In this document: positions 1-14,700 of the stretch, piece by piece
Layout: every line of letters begins with the position of its first letter
How positions within the stretch are numbered: position 1 is the first letter of the stretch
Origin: Tomocerus qinae
Lineage: Eukaryota; Arthropoda; Collembola; Entomobryomorpha; Tomoceridae
Length of the DNA: 64,000 bases
Assembly: GCA_020055645.1 (NCBI GenBank)
Contig: CM034549.1
Span: 19,117,930 to 19,181,929, forward strand
Direction: 5' to 3'
Position numbers and translations under genes: made by a program
The notes under the pieces: model-generated
Database searches by the model: none
What the model saw: only the letters and a program-made list of their open reading frames with translations
Told to the model about the DNA's origin: nothing

Positions 1-3000
1 ATTAGAGTTTGCATGCTTCCTAATGCTAGCAACTATTGGAACGCAATAGTAATACGAATAGGTATTCACATCAAGAAATTATTTCAATGAATATAATACA
101 GATAAAACTTGTTCCTATACCATATGACCATAGCTAAGCTGTGTCCTTGTATAAACAAAATAAACATTTCTTAAAATTCTCTCCTCTGTCAAGAAAAGAG
201 GATTTTAATGGATTCAATAGAAACATTTCGAATTTACTTAAAGATTGTAGGAGGGAAACTTTGCATATAATCTGATGAAGACGCTTTTCACCAGTCATGT
301 GCGCTCGACAGTTTCTTTTATCAGATTAGCAAAAATATTTCATGGTGTTTGCTTTAGACGCTTTACCAGTATTGGCTTGGCACTTTAAATCTGGGTACTA
401 ACACCAACAGATATATGTAAGATGGAAGATAAAGATGAATCGCACTAGATTGATTTTTCTGTTTTCTTAATGTCTGTATAAAATTTGTATTGCGCAAATT
501 GCTTGATTATTATTTTTTTGTACTTTATATGAATGGAAAAAAGTATTACCCCTTTTTTGGTACAATTAGATAAACGTTTTTCACCAGAGTGGGAGAAAAC
601 TGAATTAACCACTTTCTTGCTGTCCTGAAAAATAAAGCTAACAAAATCACGAACTATATTGGACTTTTCACATATAGATAAAAATCGATGTTGCATTTCA
701 TTTTCGATTCTATTTTCACATAATCTTTTGCTACAGGAGTATAACGAAAAGTGGTTGTAAAACCTCTGAAGTTGTTTCAGGGTTTGCAATTTGTAATAAA
801 AGAAAGTTAAATGAGTTCGCCATTCTTGAATACTAATCTCAGTGTTCTATATCTTAAATTTTGCTTTGCCATTTACAAAGTGTAGAATCTTATCGATCGC
901 GATTATCTGTGGCAAGGAACTAAACATAACAGTGCCTACTTAAATAACAACAGGGAATATTTCATATAGCTTGGAAAGCGAGAGGAAATCTTAAACGTCT
1001 TCGCTTATCGCGAACTTACATTATCACAGGGGAGTTAAAAATTCCACGGAGGAACACCATCTCAGAATAACTTAAGTGTTAGTACAGACGACATAACTGA
1101 ATGAGTAATTCCGCGAATATGCGTCTCTAATGAAGAAAGTAAGTACCTACTCATATTAGAAGGCTTATACATTTCTATTTTTGTCCCCAACGGATTAATA
1201 TCGTGTCTTCTAGTGTGAAATTTTTCTTCCTACGTGTTTCAGACAAGAAATGTTAGGCCGAATTGTACGTAGTAGAATAAGATTTGCAATTTGTGCTGCG
1301 TAATTGCGAAATTACGATCTTGTTTAATCTTCCACATCACCCCCTTTACATAGTTGTATGACTTTTTAAAAATTACAGAATCTTTATTATTCTGACTTGA
1401 CACAGTTTTTTTGTCCGCTTCCCATTACAAATGCATTTGGGGAAAGTACTGCACGTGTTAACAAGATGTAGACACTAATTGTCTGGTTTGTTCACTAATT
1501 CGGGACAAAATATGGTTACTATTGTACTATATGTTATCTGAAAATATTCCTTTGTGAGCAGTTTTAGCCAATGTAACATTCTAGTACAATGTTACAGTAA
1601 CAGAATTGCACACGCTAATGAAATGTAGCTCATAGATTGCAAATAATATTCCGCACCATGCACCAAGAGAATTATCCAGAGGCAAATCAACTGTGCTGTG
1701 GTAGTTACACAACCGGGACTGTGGGTACGGAAACTCAATTTCAAATAGATGACTTTGATACTGTTGCTAATGTAAATGGATAAAATGATTCGAAGAAATA
1801 GAGAAGTGCTAGTAATATAGTTAACCATATAATTTACTTACCTCGTGTCGTTTGGGTACTAAGAAGAGTTACATTTGAACTGCAATTTCTAAATGAGTCG
1901 TCGTTGCTCATGCATCACTAGCATTTTCTATGTGCACAAGTCACAGCTTTTGCAACTGCGAAAATTCTGGACTGTTTGAATGTAGTGTGTCTAGTAAGTA
2001 ATGTTCTGGCAAAATCTAATGTGGGATGATGAACCGTAGATCTTTCACTCGTGCACTGAGATGTACAGTAGATTTGACATCCAGAGGCTTGCTTAGTAAC
2101 TTTGATATAAACTTGTCGTTTTCATCATAAAACCGAAGCCTGGGGGCTAAAGCGTGCAAATTAGTCCATGCAAGACTTAATTTTCAATGTATTACGTAAT
2201 TAAACAGACACGAGCTTGCGTTAAATACTTCGCGGCGAAAATCACTGTCAATACCACAGATGCTAGATGCACTCAATCCAAGAAAATCTCTGCCTGTTTC
2301 TCGTTTTCAACACAACTGGCGTTTCGTATTTGTGTTCACAGTTGAGAATCTGATGTGATGTTTGAATCGTGTGATAACATATTTCCAGATTTCCAGGAAA
2401 TTATTTATTAACAATTTAGTCAAAGAGATATCACATTTTCTCAACCATTGAAAAGCTAGGAAAACCACTGATGATAATAATATACGTTAATTATTCAAAA
2501 TTCAAACAACTATATCAGATATCATAGTTCACTACATATTTTCACTTTCCAAAAGCACTTGTGAAAATGAAAGTAAGAATTCTCCCGTCGGCGGTTGGTG
2601 CGTTCCCTGAAGCAATTTTCCTAAATTTTCCACTTTATTATAATATAGCACCTGTACATTAGACAAAGGAATTTTCTCCTCTCTCACAAGTGCGTTCGCT
2701 GGTCACTTTTACGGCAGATCTAAGAATAAAAGTGAAAAGTAAGTTTTACAACTGTTCAATTCTGCGAAAAATTTGCAAGTGTGCAAAAATGGAAAAACAT
2801 TTGTCTCACTTCTCACTTGGTGGTTGATTTGGTTGTGTATATGATAAATCTGTGGAGAAGACGAGAAGAGAAGCACATGGTGGTGATTTAGATGAACAGG
2901 AGGCCCGGTAAGGTTGATGACGTACTGAAGACTAAAGTACGAAGCTTGTCTAGTAAGAACCCACTGACTCAGCCCCTGAGAACGAAGCAAACCGAATTCG

Positions 3001-3900
3001 GGACTTGCATTACAGTTCCGTTGCTTTTCGGTTTGGTTGGTGTCTTTACTTTTGGTTCTATGTGTACGTGTACATAGTGAATGTGAACTGAACAACGAGC
3101 AAAGGAGGATTGGATTACTTACTTGAGAATACCTATATATGTGTACATTATACGATGATGTACGTAAGTAGTTACCTACTTACTCAACCTAGCTATTATG
3201 TACGCACAGTCTAATTCAATTTGCACGTATTTACTGACCATATTGTATTACCAGACTACGACTTAGTCTAAAAATTTCTTTCACGCAGAATTATTGAAGA
3301 TGTGTTAGTCAACTGTACTTATTCTTTACATATATGTCCTTATCCTTTATAGCTCTGAGACCCAGACCTATTACATTGAATATGCAAATGAATAATTCCA
3401 ATCATAGTATTATTTACTGAATTGAATCTAACATTGACAATTACTCTGTTTTGAAAATTAAAAAACTAATTCTGTATAAATTCTTATTTCCTTCATGACC
3501 ATTGGTGGATGATGTAATTTCAATATAATAAACTATGCTAACTGATATGCAGTTCCTGTTTGTGTTCTGTCATTTATGTGTCTAATGTATCCTTGTGCAA
3601 TAAATCATAAACAAATCAGAATTTGGTTCGTACGGTCGGTAAAGCAGCGTAACTCAAGAAATGGTATGTATATAGACTGTGCAGAACAATATATGACAAT
3701 TCGTAAGCTTCATGTGTGGATTGTAGTTGCTACAATTTTTTACCTTCGACAGCTTACCTTATGGTTAGAAGTATTCCTTGTGGACTATCCTTGTGCTTTT
3801 TCATTTAGTAGGGCTTGTATACATAGTAGTCAAATTCTACACATTAACGTTGACTGTAGTATGAACGTAACTTTGTGCAAAGTATTAAAACTATGAACTA
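1..3900. other. non-coding stretch, nothing recognised
   Basis: No exon with family resemblance and proper splice sites was found on either strand. The only slightly GC-richer patch is near 2,830-3,080. There a short reading frame opens at 2,892 (Met-Asn-Arg-Arg-Pro) and meets a donor-like GTAAGG after 16 bases. That could be a tiny first exon but has no other support. The stretch may be intergenic or may lie in a long intron of the kinase gene whose last exons start at 11,754. Confidence 0.5.
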
Positions 3901-3908
3901 GCAGATGC
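3901..3908. repeat. 8-bp target-site duplication, left copy
   Basis: GCAGATGC directly precedes the left end of the hAT-like element and is repeated exactly at 4,655-4,662 after its right end. An 8-bp duplication is the insertion signature of the hAT superfamily. Confidence 0.85.
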
Positions 3909-4654
3909 CAGGGTTGTGGGTCGGGTTTTTATGGATTGTGGCTTTTTGACAAAAAACCCACCCCGCTTCACTTAAAAAACCCTGGGTTTATTGGGTTTTA
4001 CAAAACATACAATAATGTGCACTAAAGCTCCATCAAGATAAGCAAAACATACTAATTTTCTCACATTTCTATTAAATATTTAAACAAATATTATACAATC
4101 AAATGGAAACAAATTGTAACTTCAACACTTTTACATGCAGTAAATGTATCATATCAAGATGACTAGATGACTATTAGTTTTATGCAAATTTTAATCGTTG
4201 TGAAGATTATGTTTGTTGAATAATAATAATATGCTCAATTTTAATTAACTACTTACATTTTTAATATTTGCTTTACTGCTTTACAATTAAAGCTCCAAAT
4301 TAATGAAGGAATTTCATACAGTAAATTTAATCAGTAAAATATGATAATACGTAGTTATTCACTAGTTGTTATCAAACAGTAATATTAGTATAGGGCTCAA
4401 AAATATACTGCGTGTTTGCTGTGTTAAAATATGTTAGTAATAAAACTTTTCGTGCTTAATTTCTGTTTTTATAGAATTGAATAATTCTAGTTTTAGGAAT
4501 ATAATATGGTTGTTGTTATTGTCAGTTGTAGTTTTCCTAAACGGTATAGTGTAGGCTTGCATTTTTGCCTATAGTTATATAAAAAAACCCTTAAACCCAA
4601 AAAACCATGGGTCGTGGGTGCTTTCCTAAAAAACCCGGGTTTTTCGATACCTTG
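3909..4654. mobile_element. non-autonomous hAT-like DNA element (746 bp)
   Basis: The element begins CAGGGTTGTGGG and ends ...CGATACCTTG, whose reverse complement begins CAAGGTATCG. The short imperfect inverted ends of CA(G/A)GGT type and the exact 8-bp duplication GCAGATGC on both sides fit a hAT transposon. Both ends carry runs of AAAACCC/GGGTTTT-like sequence, giving subterminal GC-containing blocks around an AT-rich core at about 4,020-4,550. There is no transposase reading frame, so it would depend on an autonomous relative elsewhere. The exact duplication suggests a fairly recent insertion. Confidence 0.85.
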
Positions 4655-4662
4655 GCAGATGC
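4655..4662. repeat. 8-bp target-site duplication, right copy
   Basis: Exact second copy of GCAGATGC, directly after the right end of the hAT-like element. Confidence 0.85.
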
Positions 4663-7600
4663 ACACCTATAACATTTCAATATTTCCATACTACCTTCCC
4701 AATTTTCCTATGCATTGAATTGGATGACGCTTTCGTGTTGGTTTGAAAAATGTATTTACTCTTGTGGTATAGCATGTCGTGGCTCTATATCAGCCCGTAA
4801 GGTTCTCCTGTTCTAAATCCTTATCAAGACCTAATTACAATGACTCGAATAAATAATCCAACATTATTGTCATCATTTTACTCCATATTATGAAGTGTGC
4901 TTGCTCGTGCACTTCACATTAGAATTCGTCGAGGACCTATTCAGACGTTTTGATTACATTTTAGGTTCTGCCTGTGATACATACCACTATAATTCCATGT
5001 CAGGCATAGTACGGCTCAGCTTACTATAACTCAAGGGCTGAATGTAATTATATACTCCTACTCTTTCAGTCGTGAAATTTGTACGCATAAATTAATGCAA
5101 ATATTCTCATGAGCGATTTGCAAAAACAATATTGGAGCAAATCACAACATATTCTTGCTCACATTGAATTAGTTTCCATTTGAGCGAAAATTATTTAGCA
5201 GCAACTGGAGTTGTTATTTTGTAAGCTGAGAATATTATTTTCAAACTTAACAACATCAATTATACGTAGAATGAGACTTACACTGCGTAATTACAAAATT
5301 GCACGCCCAAAGCCTCACTCTTCCGTGCTAGTCCTAAATATTCCTCTCAAATAACATTATCCCAAAGTATAGCTACTTTGTTTTAATGTCATAAAACCGG
5401 GCTAGCCATTTACCATTAGTAAAATGCAGGATATAAATACGAAATTTATTTATGGCAGCTGCTAGTGCAAAGTGCAAGTGCAAATATCAATGGTGATCAT
5501 ATGTCGTAAAAACAATTGTTTGGCATATTTAAGTCGAAGAATCCCTTTCGTAAGTGCACCATTATCAGGAAGAGGAATAAGAACCGTGCAAAATTGAGAA
5601 ATGTTCTATTGGAAAGTTTTAATCCTAGTACATTACGAAAGATGAGTTCTCATGTTTGTAGGTTGGCTAACTTGTTCTAGTTCAGTAAGATGAAGCAAGT
5701 ATCTGAATTATGTATATCGTATGTGAATGTTTGCAATGTCGCTATTACTCCCCAGCTCATCATTTTGCGTGTTAGCATATGGTAATTGGCAGTGTTCGCT
5801 CGCGTTGCATTACTTTTCTAGTTTGCTACCGTATGGATAACTAACATACCTAACTTAACCCCATGCAATGCCAACCCAGGCAACCCAAGTAAGTAAGTGA
5901 ATGCGCAGCTGGCAAAAATTTAACCAGCCCAAGAGAATTACACTCACTCTCTGCATTCAGCAATGAGATCACTATGTCGTGTTTCTTTGCTTTTCTCGTC
6001 ATTTCAAATGAAAGCTAACGAAAGCTCCTACAATAACGTAGTTACCATACAACTCCTGCTCGTATATTATATTTTGGATTTTGTATACAAGGTAATAGGG
6101 ACTTTGGGTATTGTTGCTGCGCTTTTACTTTTATTTATACTTAGCCATGCCAAAACGGTCATTTCCCGACATCCACACGACCTTTTTGGCCCAAACAAAT
6201 CTGTGCATGTTACTTAACTATTTATGGTGATTGTCACTAGCAGTCGGAAAATTGCAGACAATGCATTTCTAAATTAATGCACTTTGTATTGCACGCTTTG
6301 TTTTCTTTGGTGCATGTGAAGTGAGTATACTAAATAGGTATGTGCGACTGTATTTACTTATGCGTATTTGCATTTCTTAGTTCTTTCGCTGGTCATAGTT
6401 GAAAGTGTTAAAGCAAGATCATAGAGATTTCTAGGGGTAACTTGGATTTTTGTTTCTTGTGCATGAAAACCGGTTTGGTTTACAATATATATAGTTATTT
6501 TGAAGGTATTAACAAAGGAGAAAGTTGAATTTCTTCTCATACGACCTTTCGCCTCACAATTAAGTCACTAATTGAGTAGGTACAAGACATATTTTCCAAT
6601 CAGGTGACATACTGAGTAAAACATTTTACTAGTGATAAGAGTATGTTCATGCTGTTACTCGCTAGGCTCAGTTTAATTCTTTCATTGTCTGATTACTTAT
6701 CGGTTTTGCTGACTGGACTTTACAAATATTACGCAATCAACATCATTAAGTATTTTACGCTATGCTAATCAATAACTGTAGGTAGCTGTTGATATTTTTG
6801 AAATTGGGCTGTGGCTAAGATTGAGTTGAAATTGTATATTTGGGCGTATATGTATAGTAGAAAATATGCCGTGATATCTAAATGATATCTAAACAAGTCG
6901 GCGTTTTGAAGACAGAGTCAACAATGTGGAAAGAGCATAATGGAGGAGTCTCGAGATGAAAGGCACCACAAAGAATTCTATACAAGATGCTAATCAACTC
7001 TTGAGTATGCATACTGCAGCAGCTAACCATTGCTACAGTAGACAGACTCCTCTCTGACACTGCCTCTCATCCATGACATCGCATCCTAAACAACTTGGAA
7101 GTTAGGATGACGTTGACGTAATAGTGAGTACAAAAGAAAGAAGGCTGCTGCAAGCAAAATCCCTTCTTGTACTTGTACTGTTTATAATACCTATGAATAA
7201 TACGCTTGGTATCGATCATGTTTTATGGCAAGATGTGATCTGATACCAGAAAGATAATATGATGTAAATGTCAAAAGTCTCCACTCAACCGACTGCACTA
7301 AATCTTGCATCCATGAAAATAATAGGCAAATTTTGGAAGCCATTATTATGTTCTATGCGCTCAATAATGTTATCGCATAGCAAAAAATTGTCACTTCAGA
7401 TCACTATAGTATAGGTACCTCTACCAACAAAGTAACATCATAAATCATTTTATATACTCTCATTTAGGAATTTTCCCATTTTCTGTAAAAAATGTGAAAG
7501 GCTGCGCCAAATAAAACACAAAATGCTATCAAGTGGCTTTTCTTATTATTTTTAATCGTTTAATTTCTGATATTGCAAATTACCTACTCTGGCTTAATGT

Positions 7601-10600
7601 CATAAGGCACTTTTACATCAGTCGTGTGTCTTTGTTTCCCCCATTGGTTAGTTTAGTAATTACATATGGAATACCTAACATAAATTCCTTGTGAATTGAG
7701 CACATTGACAATATGCTAATTTATTACTTCATTGCAAATGAGTTAGAAAATGCCAATATATTTGAGTATAGAAATGCAGAATAGTTAGGTCATTAGAATG
7801 GAAGGAAGAAAGGAGAAAGAAAGGACGCTGGTGGACAAAATTTGTACGTTACAGTAAATCAATCCATCTGATACTAATAGGCAAGCATAAAGGTGGACCC
7901 GTTTGATCTACATAATAAGCTTCGGAGATGCCTATGGTGCACAACCATTTATAAGGAAATTATTTCATATTGGGGAAAGTGCAGAAATTGATTAACATTC
8001 TCAGAATATTATTTAATTAAACCTGACAATCCTAATGCATATGCTTTAATTCAAATCAAGTCATGTTTGGGTTTTTTAGCAAGAATTAAAATATGTAAGT
8101 AATTCATAACTCCAAACATGCTGATAATTAAAATTAGTATATCTGATTACTGTGGTATAGTTTGTTAGATAGGTATTTTATATTTGAGCTGTTGTTTATA
8201 TCAAAATGGTCAATTTTACAAACCTTTAATCAAATGGATACCCTTTGAACAATCCTTAGTATACTATGACTTATTGCCTGAAGCCCCTCAAACTATTTAC
8301 CTTCTTGTCTGTTTACCTTACGGAGGTAGATAGTAAGGGAATCGTCAAAGTTTACTTAAGCGCTGTAATAGATAATTCCTTATATCCGGAATCAGATACT
8401 CGTTTGTTGAAGCAAAGCAAGGTACAGATAGAAAAGGAGAGCATGTTATGTCACAAATTCATTACGAACGTGTTATACACGGCTCATTCCACTCAGGTAA
8501 TTCAAATAGATACTATTGTGTCAAAATGAGAACTTTTGAAGATGTCATGCATCAGTTACTTAGCCTTCCTTCCAGATTGATTTGATATACTTTGTTCTTT
8601 CAGTTCTGAGCAGATACCAAAGCATCTGCTATACATTACTTAAGAGGTAACGGAGCGAAATTTTTTTAATTAAAGTAATGAAAAAATATCTACTAATTAG
8701 CAGATGCTATTTTGGAAGTCTGTCATTCAATTACTGGTTTCATTCGTTTGGAAATGTAAGCTATTACGCCCACATTTAAAACAATAGGACGTTCTCCTCT
8801 ACTTAGTCACCTGTGTTTCTATTGTGTAGAGAAAGGACGTGGATTATTAGCATGATCAAAGATTCTCACATCTGTTTCATTAACGTGTCCTCATTGTATC
8901 ATGATGCACTTCAATGACAGCACATCTAATGGAAACCCTTTGAGCATTCTTCGTCATAAATATGCTCTAATTTACTTTACTTTACGAACTTTACAATGTA
9001 CCAATATTTACCACGTCCTAACAAAACAGGGATTGTAGCAGCATTTATTACTAGGCCTACTTATTTTTCAATAACTATAAAAAATTCTCCATCTTCTGCC
9101 TAAGCTACTATGCTCCTTATAGTAAATACATGTAATTACTTCTCGTAAAAATACCATATAAGATCTAGCAAAAGCATATGATTAGTACAATATAAATATT
9201 TTGCAAACTCGCAATGCACTGAAATATACTTGCAAGAAAATAGCTGCAAGCGCAAGACTGAAGTAATTAATTTTTTCATGGAGAAAACTGAAGTCTTAGG
9301 CTTACAGAGGCCGTCCAGCTTAAAATTTGAACTGTTTTATCTTTCTCGGTTCAACTAATCATAAGTAGGTTTTTTACGTCTCATTTGCCCTAGTCCAAAA
9401 CTGCCTAACAACCCAACAATAGTGTACAAGTGTTTCAGCCAAGTTTTTCCTTAGTTCTGCAAAGCCAACAAAAGTTGCCGTTGAAAAAATGTTATTGGAG
9501 AAAGTTAACTTTCCCTAGCAAGTCGCTACATTACTTTTCTCTCGATACCTATACCAACACATTGGTCACTATGTAATTTATGCAACTATATAAATACACA
9601 ATTTTGCATGCTGTGTATTCTGCCAATTCTTGCCAAGTTGCACTTCTTTGCTGACAAATATCTAATGCACGTTGATCCAATGGAATTTAAATATTTGTTG
9701 CTGAATCTCGTGTCTTTAATAGCATAACTTATTTACATGAATTTGCATATTTTCTCCCGTAGATAATGACAGATCATTATTTTATGCTGATACGTTATTA
9801 TTCCAATACACGGATGGAGTTGTAGAGTAAAAGTGTATCGTGTGTTTGAAATGACACGTTTACTATGACATTGTGTATAAATAGAGGGGATATAAAATAC
9901 TTTCATTGTGCAAAGTCACAATAGTGAAAAAATTACACATTTGTGTCATAAGGATACTTGCGATAAAAGTGAAAATGGAAGAAATTGAAATCACTTTAAT
10001 GGAAGCATGTTTATTAATTTAATCATGCCGACACACACAACCAATTACCAAGTTTAGATGGTAAATAATTTTGTTTTGCTATGTCAGCCTTGATCCTTGA
10101 CGCCTCATTAACTTTTGCCGTGCTATTTTCTCTGTCACAAATAGCATCCATTGAAAAAGTTAACTTTTCTTACTTTCATTGAAAGGAGTTTCCCTGTTCA
10201 TTTCACCCGATGATTACAGATGGTAAATAAATAATAATTTCCGTCTTCTACATCCTTTGACCTTAGTGAATGTATATACCAAAAGCATTAAAAGACAGCT
10301 TTTTGTAAAATTAATTCAACTTCACTGCACAATTTATATTTAGTTCTATTTGTGTAAACTTTAGCTATGCTGTTGTATCTAAATTTATTGTAAATGAAAT
10401 TGAGTAACAACATTCCCTTGTCTAGTGCAGAATGGTAATAGTGTTTATTAACAAGAGCAGTAATTAGAAAGAGTAATGAAGAGTACCTAATAATTAATTT
10501 ACTATGCATAAGATTTGTCATTTGTGAAAGCAAGGCTTTTGTCATATAACATGCAGCAAATGCAGGAAGAACAATACGAAGGATATAAATATAATTACAT

Positions 10601-11753
10601 TTTGAAATTTATGGCTTGCTCGATGTAGTAATCCCAAGAGTTTTTCCTAGTGCAGAAGTACATATAGTAGGTACACAAAATAAAATGATAAGTTTTCATG
10701 GCAGACATAAGGTAAGTATGGGAAAGTATGTTACGACAGCTTTGCAATACCTTTTGGACAGTGTACATAAAGCTTGTAAATAAAGATAATAATGGTAAAT
10801 ATATACTTGTGTCTAAATATAAGACATGAAAGCAGATACTAAGCAATAATCTCTTTATGGATGTTTTATATGTATATGTTTGGGAGAAAGGAAATCTGTT
10901 TGTATTATTCAGCAAGAAAATCCATCTTCTTTGTTCATCCATTCAATTCCATTTCAGTCTCTGTTCTATCTACCTTGACTTTGCTCCCAATCTTTATTTA
11001 TCAAATAACAGCATCCTCCGAACTCACCGAAAATAGTCAATAATAGTAAAGGCGACTGAGCAACAAATAAGACCCGGATCCAATTTAATTCAGTATCCTG
11101 CTCCTCCTCTTCTTTACCTTCCAATTGCTTTCAATTATACATTAATGCAATCCCGAAATCCGAAGTAGTTAATCTATCCAGTGGTATTAAAGCAATAATA
11201 GAAAATGACAGTCTCGGTCCTTACACTCTTATCTAATAGTATTGCTCATGGAATTTCTTATTGGTGACCAACAACTTTGATCTTATGAGATTCGATTGAT
11301 ATTTGACTTCACATTCAATCCTTGAAATGTTTTATACCTGGCATCCCAGATCTTTTACCAAAAGACCTTTTTGACCTATTTGGTATTTACAGAGTAATGA
11401 ATAATTATTTCTTCGCCGGACTACTAAATTCGGGTATCTACTAATTTTTGGTAATTCTTAGTACGGAGTAGGTGTAAAACACTCCTGTGTCAGTATCAAC
11501 AATAAGTAATAAAATTCATATGAAAAAAAGAATACTTTTATTGCAATTTCAATAATATAATACCGTGTAGACTTGTACCCTGTAAATGTAGTAGTCTTAG
11601 TCTTAGTCTATAAAATGTTCTTGCAGTTGGTAGTAGAGTAAACTTGAGTAAATGGAGTAAAGCAAGTGTATTAAGATGTCGTCCGTTGTGGATTGAAGAT
11701 TTTCTCGGTTGAGTTTGACATTAATTTGACGGGTTTGATACTAATTGTTTCAG
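4663..11753. other. non-coding stretch, nothing recognised
   Basis: Only short random reading frames are present (for example at 5,963-6,217 and 8,266-8,529). None has recognisable family motifs or convincing splice sites. In particular I looked for the missing N-terminal part of the PfkB kinase and for pseudouridine-phosphate glycosidase motifs and did not see them. The stretch may be intronic to the kinase gene or intergenic. Confidence 0.45.
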
Positions 11754-14700
11754 ACTGACGGGAGAACGCTTAGTGCAAAAATAGAAACAACTCCAGGAGG
11801 CGTTGGAAGGAATATGGCAGAGGCCTTGGGCAAGTTGGGTCACAATCCAATACTCATTTCGGCTGTAGGGGATGACCTTTTCGGGAGAGAGATCTTGAGA
11901 CAGTTACAGCTTTCAGGTTTGGTGAGTACAATTCTCTCGATTCCTATTCTAAAAGTAGATACAAAATGCGACCACATAAATATTATTGCACTGCTGCACT
12001 TTTGCTGGAGAAGAGTGGGTGAGGTGGAATGGAGAATGAGCTCTTCATAATTCAAAGCAAGACACATTAATCATTCTTTCCGCCAGCAAAATGAATACAA
12101 GAGAAAAATATTTGTCACAATGGCCAGAGAAACTTTATAACACTTTCTCAGTTCTCTGACCCATTTTCCTTACAGTGCACATCGTTTTAAAACCATTCCC
12201 TGTTGAAAATAAAATATACGTGACAAAACAAATTGCTTCTGTGCAGTTGTTGAAAGGTTAAGTTTGGAAGGAATGAAAAGGTGAACGTGTATACAACTAA
12301 CTAACATTAATAACTATACTTGGGAAGATGTAATCAGGGAATCAAGAATTCACAAGTCTTGAATATTTATAATTTGATGGTACTAAACCCTAATAAGACC
12401 TGGATTTTTTTGTTTCCCAACTATATTCGATGCTCAATTGAATTATTCGTTCCTTAATCAAAATCATGACTGAAATTGCCAAAGATGACTTCAGAGATGA
12501 TTAAGTTTACAGAATATCTTTAGCCTTATTCATTCAATGCACATTGGTCATGACAAAAATAATATAAACCTAAACCTGATTACCATTGTAGAAATATCGA
12601 AAACGAAATTATTAAAGTTAATCAGAACTATTAGGTTTGAATGACAAGAGTAGTTGCAAATTGCAGACGTACGTTCTAGGTTGGCATTATCTATAGGAAG
12701 CTAGTTTTACATGATGGAAATAACATTGTAGTTTCTACACATAAAAACCAGTAGTTTAGTTTTGATGCTGCAACGTCAATTAGGAAATGCAGTATTTTAC
12801 AGTCCGAGAGAGGTTAAGTGAGAGGAAGAAGGTAACTAGTCCAAAAGCTGCAAATATTTATTGCTCATCATGTTTTGACGATAAAAGCAAAGTTCATTGA
12901 TATATTATTTGTGTGGTTTAGCAGTATTGGATGTAGGAGAGACAACAGGATGAGCTGGAGGCGTTAGTAAGCAGTAACGAAATAAAGAGCCATAATAATA
13001 AAAATAAAATGGTACAATGGTAGCTGGCTAAAAATAAATGTTTTAATCGATTGCTCTGCCCTTTCCTCGTGCTACCTTCCTTTTGGTCATTATTTCCCTT
13101 GAGTTCAGCTTGAACTGTATTTTATGCAGTGAGGAGCTTATCGTGTCGTGTCGTAATGTTAGATGCTTCGTCTGATCGTATGTTGGTCTTTAGTCAAAGG
13201 TTGTACACGGTTTCCTTCTTATCCTTCCTCTTCCTACTACAAATCTCCTCTCTAATGCATATAATGTGTACACTCATAAGATAATAATGTCTACCTGGCT
13301 TGTAGGCGACTTTCTCAAGGGAGAAAGGTATATCACACAAATCCTTGATGTAGCGTTGATGTTTATTTATCTGATAACCATACAGTCATTTTCAGCTGGT
13401 ATCTTTTTTAACCTTTAAAATGAAGTTCCCTCAACCAAAAATTCCATGTTTATTTGTCACCGAAATTTTTTCAAGACAATAATAAATAACAATAGTATAA
13501 GGTAGATACAGGTTTAAAATAGTAAAGAAACTTTTACCTAATATTAATTACAATTACTAATTGTACAAAAAACTAATTAGCTTAGGTAAATTCTCAAAGG
13601 GACATTTTGATCAGGGAAAGTAAAATGGAGTTGATTTACCCTTTTTGGGAGCAAACATAATGTTGTTACTGGATTTCTTAAATTCCCTGTAACAACTGGA
13701 AGAGGGAAAGTGGATTCAAAGGTAGTAAAAGCTAAGAAGAGCAGAAAGCTGAAAGCTAATAGATAAGCTGGAAATGACTGAATGAGTTGCTGTGATGTAA
13801 GTTGAGTTGTTGGGAATAAAATAGGATTCCAGCGGAGTTTTCACATCGACTAGCAACCCTACAGCTATTTACTCTGCAGTGTTGGACCACAAAGGGGAAT
13901 GTGTGTTTGGTCTTGGTGACATGACGGTGCACTCTGAGCTCACGCCTAGCACAATCCTTCAGAAACAGCATCATCATTACCATCACATTCGTTCTGCTCC
14001 CATTGTTGTGCTGGATGGAAATGTTCCAGTTGAGACGATGGCCAAAGTCTTGGAAATATGCATGCAGAATAAAGTACCAGGTCAATTCACTTTATCCAAC
14101 TCATTTACTAGCTAATGCATGTGAATTATAATATAATTAATAATTATAATTATGTCTTCCTCTCTCTCTGCTTAATGCGTAAGCTTTGTCATTTATTAGT
14201 TATGTAGCGGAACAGAACAGAAGTAGAATTTCTAGCTTCGAAGAAGATGAAAATTAGGTATCTCTCGGATTCAAATCTCTTTTACTAGTGTAAAATATAT
14301 GAACCAAGTGTCTTCTTCATGAGGTTTGAACTCAGCAGGCTTTATTACTCACTAGTAATATGCCAGTTCGAAAATTTATTATTGTCCTGATACAAATCTG
14401 CATGAAAGGATCTTTGCACACTATATATGAATCCTATAAACTTCTCGATTTTAATCATATTATTTCAATAAAGTTAATTAGAACAGCCACAAAGCATAAG
14501 ACTAGTGTCAAATAATATCATCCTATTCATTATGACTGGAAAGAAAGGGATTTCAAGTACAGAGATAAAAGCAAGAGTAGCAGACGAAAATTATGACGTT
14601 TCTCTTCCTTCATAATACAAACACATAAAATTATACTGACATTATTTCCTAGAATTGTTAAGTTCACTGAACTAGATCTCATTATTCCCATCCTCTCTTC

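Noticed and set aside
2709..3095. Overlapping frames on both strands near 2.7-3.1 kb as a gene
   Set aside because: Neither frame shows motifs, and the only support is slightly higher GC and a donor-like GTAAGG. This is insufficient.
5963..6217. Hydrophobic 84-codon frame as a small membrane protein
   Set aside because: Hydrophobic stretches are expected from T-rich sequence. There is no start context, splice evidence or family resemblance.
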